DNA of 64,000 nucleotides, from NCBI GenBank assembly GCA_019914995.1, contig CM034131.1:4620501-4684500 (forward strand), read 5' to 3'. Positions 60,101 to 64,000 of the stretch are shown here, piece after piece. The DNA is from Acanthochlamys bracteata (lineage: Eukaryota; Streptophyta; Magnoliopsida; Pandanales; Velloziaceae). Below the pieces are notes generated by a model that saw nothing but the letters and a program-made list of their open reading frames with translations, did not search any database and was not told the origin of the DNA. Position 1 is the first letter of the stretch, and the number at the start of each line of letters is the position of its first letter. Made by a program: the position numbers and the translations under genes.

Positions 60101-62552
60101 TTAGCCAAGATAGGAATGAATGTATGCAGCATCACTAACAAAAGGGACATCTGCATATGCACCAGCAAGTGCACACCGCATGCATTCGAAGATAGTAAAA
60201 AGCTGCATCAAAGCGAAAGTAATCCAAAATCGTTGTAATATGTCACCACGAAAGACACGTCTTGGCAGCCAATCACTAGCAATCATCACTATCTGAGAAG
60301 CTGTTCCAAGAAGCATGGCCAAGATGACATGAAATCTCAAGAAATGCGGCAGTTCCTTCCTCCTCACCACCCAAAGATATACCGAGAATGAGAACACCAT
60401 CAGGAACCAGCTCGGCATAACAGACATTGTATCTATTAAAGGATACGTCAAAAATTCGAGTTCGTCTAGAAAATGCTGAAGCTGAAAGACAGTGCTCGTG
60501 CAGATCAAAGTGTCTGTGATAGGCAACAGGTACATGATGCAGGCTAAACTCCTCCGCCACCATTGAGGTTTCCCAGTCATCCGTGGATAACTGAAAGTCT
60601 TGGACACTCTTGGAACGATTGAAGATCTAGTCTGCAGCTTTTTTAATCCATATGGACTGTTCATGAATATGCCGGGCAACAATGAAGATGAACCAAAGCT
60701 GATGCTGTTCCCTAACAAATCAAACCAAAAATAAATAAGCAAAGCTGCAGAAAAATCAAGAGCTAAAATCACAAAAGAAATGACTAAACAATCAATCAGG
60801 AAGATATTCAAACTAATCAAGCATAATTTTGTTTCAGCTGTGCATGTACAACAAATTTTTCATCTATTAAAAGGATTACATCTGGTTCGCCAATCTTGTG
60901 ATTACTTAGAATGAAAACAGGATTTAAACCGACATCCTTCTTTCCAAATCCCTTGTTCAGGAAGCAGGTAGTTAGTAATGTGAAGGACAACCCTTCCCTA
61001 ATGCTGCTCCACTGTCCAGTTTAAAGAGACACATCAGAGGCCTACAGGTAGATTCAGAAATAGAATGCCAATCTGGTGACTATTTAGAATCAAAACAGGA
61101 TTTAAACCACCATCTTTCCTTCCAAATCCCTTGTCCACGAAGCAGCAAGTTAGTAATGTGATGGAGAAGACTGCGTAATGCTGCTCCACTGTCCTGGTTA
61201 AAGAGCCACATCAGCGGCCTACATGTAATGATCCAGAGATAGGCAGATGAATTGTGTCCAGTATCAGTAAATTAAAACCCAGAAATGATTCCTATGATGC
61301 CGATTCAACTAGGTTCTACATAAAATAGCATTTATGGTCTCGAATGGGAATAGGACAGGAATGAAAGATGCTAATAGGATCAACTATTTAACCCGCACCA
61401 AATACATAACCCACTAGTGGAATCTGAAGTGACCTTTAAGAGTTGAACATCAAGATGTATGGTGTGAACCAAACTATTTCAGCATAGCACCTCAGCTAAG
61501 ACCCTTGATAATTTTAAAGTATTCAAGTTACGGAGCAAAGAAAATACTCTCCACATAAAAGCAACATGAAGACTTAGCCATTGACTATCATCACCATAAG
61601 GATATGTAACCCTTTTTCAATATATTTTCCTATCACATAAGCAAAATAGTGAACTAAACTATCAGCAGGCCTTGTTGTGTGACAAATGTCAAAGCTTCAA
61701 GAAGGCCCTGATGCTGACAATTGATTGCCGTCATGATGCGAAAATTTGGGTACATTCAGCACAGTATAGAACTAATGCCAACCAGATTTCAACAAGTTTT
61801 AGAAGAGTAACCATTGATGAAGTGCTTGAGAAGAATCCTTCACTTTGTTCTAGGTGTCTCAAGTACCAATTGATGCAATCATTGGGTTTACCCTAAACGT
61901 ATGATATACTATTCAGAGGTATAGAAGTCTGTACTATAATACTTTCAGTAATTAAAGTTTGATGGCATGTAAATACAATAATGGTTCAACTTTTAATACC
62001 AAAACATTTTTGAAGTGCCTAGTGACATCTGTATTCAATTTGTTAGTATCTCCATGGAATAGCTACAGAATGATTCCCTAAATGGCTGTTGTTATTTGAT
62101 AATCATGTGTATTGCAAAGTTGTGCTGCATTTTAGGAGCACTTAACCATACAATCTCAATAAGAATTATACAAGAACGAACAGAAAAGTTATACAAAGAA
62201 ATAAGCTGTAAAGTGATGAAACAGCTTATTATAGAACAGTCAATGGTTATCAAGCCTACTTCATAACTAAAGATAACATGTTCTTGCACTTTTGGTCATC
62301 CTACTTTACTTTCAGAGTTCCTAGTATGGAACAAACTTCTGATAACATACCTGTAGGAAGGCTTTTATTCCTACGGCAAGCCACTGTCAGGCCTTTATAT
62401 CTTGGATGTCCATTTGATGAAGGAATGTGAGAAAGATGAGGTAGAAAACCGTTCTTTCCCTTCAAAACTGGTAAAAAAGGACTATGTCTTGTCTTAAAAG
62501 CTCCGAGTTGAGGAATGGTGCTACCAGGTGCTAGACGTGCATTGACGCTCAT
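60101..62552 (-). CDS. TIC20 family, chloroplast inner-envelope protein import
   Basis: TIC20 proteins are four-span channel subunits of the inner-envelope translocon that imports nuclear-encoded proteins into chloroplasts. Two coding exons, 62552-62351 and 60711-60101, splice in phase to give 270 residues. The N terminus (MSVNARLAPGSTIPQLGAFK, basic and Ser-rich) fits a transit peptide. The mature part carries family blocks PRMTGKPQWWRRSLACIMYL, LDELEFLTYPLIDTMSVMPS, YLWVVRRKELPHFLRFHVIL and CALAGAYADVPFVSDAAYIH, with four hydrophobic spans. Both TIC20-I and TIC20-IV share these motifs and I cannot separate them by eye. The 1.6-kb intron contains a tandem duplication. No defect is visible. 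Confidence 0.92.
60890..61242. repeat. Tandem duplication in the TIC20 intron
   Basis: Copy 1 (60890-61063) and copy 2 (61068-61242) are about 174 bp each and share CCAATCT.GTGA, AAAACAGGATTTAAACC, TTCCAAATCCCTTGT, AGTTAGTAATGTGA, TAATGCTGCTCCACTGTCC and CACATCAG.GGCCTACA. Identity is about 85 percent. Confidence 0.9.
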
Positions 62553-63545
62553 CTTCTACCTAACAAAATAAGTCAGCTACAAAGCAAACATATTCGCCGA
62601 TCTGTACAAAGAAAAGGAGCTTACAGCAAGATAAAAGTCGTCTTCATTCAGCTATCTGAACAAAGAAAAAGGAGCTTACACCAATATAAAATGTCTCTAT
62701 TCAGCATTAGATTAAGCAACCTACTGTGATATGGCAGATAAACTGAGAAAAGTTCCCTAAACAGTTGACAAGATTCCGGATGATCATCAATAGCACCATG
62801 TCTTCATTGCAGAAACATCATTAACTACCAATCAAACCATGAAACGAGAACATAAAGAAAGTTTTGTATATCTAACCTTAAAAACTTGATGCTTATGCCA
62901 ACAGAAACTACTATCCAGATGAGTACTTATAAACATGTTAAACAGGATACTTGACAAAAAGTTGTCAGAATTTACTAAGTTCGCAAGTACAGAACTACAT
63001 ACCAACACATAGCATTAACTAAGCTCTTTATTTTATCTCTCGCAATAAGAATGACCCTATATTTAATCTACGGATAAATAACACTGAAATACTAGCATAG
63101 CAATGAACCCAAAGCATAACACGTTCTCTTAGAAAGTAAATTGAAATAGCATAGCAGAATAATCATGAATAAATCCAAATTACAACCATGCATATTCAAA
63201 ATCCACCCATAAACAATCATGCTCCAATCACAAGCAGAAATACTTAACTCACACTTGAGCCACAACTACAAGAATTATAAAAAATCAGCATTCATTATAG
63301 AAATTCCAGAAAATCACTATAATATCGCCAACGTAATACAAAAAACTCCTCTACAAGAGTGCATCACGCCTACTTTTCAAAACAAGGATATAAAAATTGG
63401 AGGAAGAGCAAGAGAGAGGAACGAGATTATTGCTTACGGTCCTGGGTACCGCTGGCGGAGGGGAGAAGATTGCAGGAAACAGACGGGTGCGTTCCTTTCT
63501 TGGCAAAGCAGTAGTTTGAAGAACAAGGTAGAAGGGAACGTAACA
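62553..63545 (-). other. Upstream region and probable 5' UTR of TIC20
   Basis: This lies between the TIC20 start codon and the TGGGCC motif cluster. A GC-richer patch at 63400-63545 in an otherwise AT-rich region may be a 5'-UTR exon, with an intron between it and the coding start. The 149-codon plus frame at 63219-63668 looks like chance. Confidence 0.4.
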
Positions 63546-63648
63546 AATCGAACTCGTTACGCTTTGAGTCGGCTGATTTATTTATTTATTTACTCAAACT
63601 TCTTTTACGTATTATTTTATATTTTTATTATTTGTTTATTTAAGGGAA

Positions 63649-63764
63649 TGGCCCAATTGGGCCAATGAAGGTTAACCTATTGTATACAATAGCAATCAAG
63701 AAAGTAGGCTACTCCAATTTACCCAAATTGTAGGCCCATGTAAGAAACTGTGCTGACATGGGCC
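63649..63764. promoter_or_regulatory. Cluster of TGGGCC (site II-type) motifs, one palindromic
   Basis: A perfect 16-bp palindrome TGGCCCAATTGGGCCA lies at 63649-63664, followed by GGCCCA at 63733-63738 and TGGGCC at 63759-63764. Such TCP-bound motifs cluster in promoters of genes for organelle and translation functions. The position about 1.1 kb upstream of the TIC20 coding start, and beside the GC-rich patch, fits its promoter. Confidence 0.5.
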
Positions 63765-63793
63765 TGGCCGGAGTCATCGCTAATCATTGTCCA

Positions 63794-64000
63794 TTATCTT
63801 GATTGCTTTCTAATCAAAAACAATTTTTTCATAGAAATATTGAATGAAGATGATAGGACAGAAGTGGCAAAGGGAGGCCAGAGCCGTCCACATAGGCACA
63901 TCAAGAAGATTGCCAGACTAGCACTTGCATCGGCTGCAAGTGCTGAGCTGATAGTGTTGCATCTAGGAAGGACTCTCAATAGTAGTTTTAGTAGTAGCAA
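63794..64000. other. Open, protein-like edge segment, unidentified
   Basis: Both strands are open here. On the plus strand it reads DRTEVAKGGQSRPHRHIKKI then ARLALASAASAELIVLHLGR, after an acceptor-like tttttcatag. On the minus strand a 68-codon frame is also open. I recognise neither. It may be an exon of a gene running off the right edge. Confidence 0.25.

Noticed and set aside
61672-61896. Plus-strand 74-codon frame with two CxxC-like pairs inside the TIC20 intron
   Set aside because: It lies antisense in an intron of a well-supported gene, matches no family I know and starts without a promoter-like context.
63219-63668. Plus-strand frame of 149 codons upstream of TIC20
   Set aside because: It runs through the likely TIC20 leader and promoter in antisense and has low-complexity composition at the end.
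1-64000. CRISPR array, tRNA or rRNA gene, bacterial operon
   Set aside because: No regularly spaced repeats, no cloverleaf B-box-like sequence and no prokaryotic gene layout were seen; the window is plant nuclear DNA.

Overview
The window is nuclear DNA of a flowering plant, most likely a eudicot. It is AT-rich, its genes are intron-bearing with GT-AG splice sites, and the proteins belong to plant families (SCAMP, BTB/NPH3, root-cap/LEA-related, TIC20, FBD-type F-box, PPR). The intergenic DNA is dominated by plant transposon families. I cannot name the species from the sequence alone. Exon coordinates below come from reading splice sites by hand.

Layout from left to right. 1-2260: the 3' part of a SCAMP gene (+). 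3081-3584: a tandem duplication. 3669-6862: a complete four-exon BTB/POZ-NPH3 gene (-). 7005-7826: first copy of a dispersed terminal-inverted-repeat element. 8900-12904: a decayed, intron-containing copy of an internal mitochondrial NAD(P)H dehydrogenase gene (NDA type, -). 12976-22135: an Athila-like Ty3/gypsy element (-) with two LTRs of about 1.3 kb, which appears to sit in the 5'-UTR intron of that pseudogene. 24791-27353: a four-exon F-box gene (+) with a LINE fragment and a CT microsatellite in its large intron. 28751-28957: a small conserved CxxC protein gene (+). 29300-37700: mostly repeats, including another copy of the dispersed element, a CACTA-type terminus and a Mutator-like element. 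37769-38953: a two-exon secreted root-cap family gene (-). 40271-42296: a probable solo LTR. 42300-50690: repeats, a perfect 42-bp palindrome and one unidentified exon-like ORF. 50691-53064: a short non-autonomous LTR element with a perfect 5-bp target duplication, a nested MITE, 51-bp tandem repeats and a PPR-like fragment. 53330-53960: a PPR pseudogene (+). 54693-54917: a fossil cysteine-rich secreted peptide gene. 55200-56315: a formimidoyltransferase-like gene (-). 60101-62552: a TIC20 chloroplast import gene (-) with an intronic tandem duplication. 63649-63764: a cluster of TGGGCC motifs at the right edge.

The genes do not form a pathway or operon; they are independent plant housekeeping or family genes separated by mobile-element debris. 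I found no CRISPR array, tRNA, rRNA or unusual gene cluster. The best candidates for something not yet described are the compact LTR element at 50691-53064 and the four-copy TIR family. The best documented evolutionary event is the decay of the NDA gene with an Athila insertion upstream of it.
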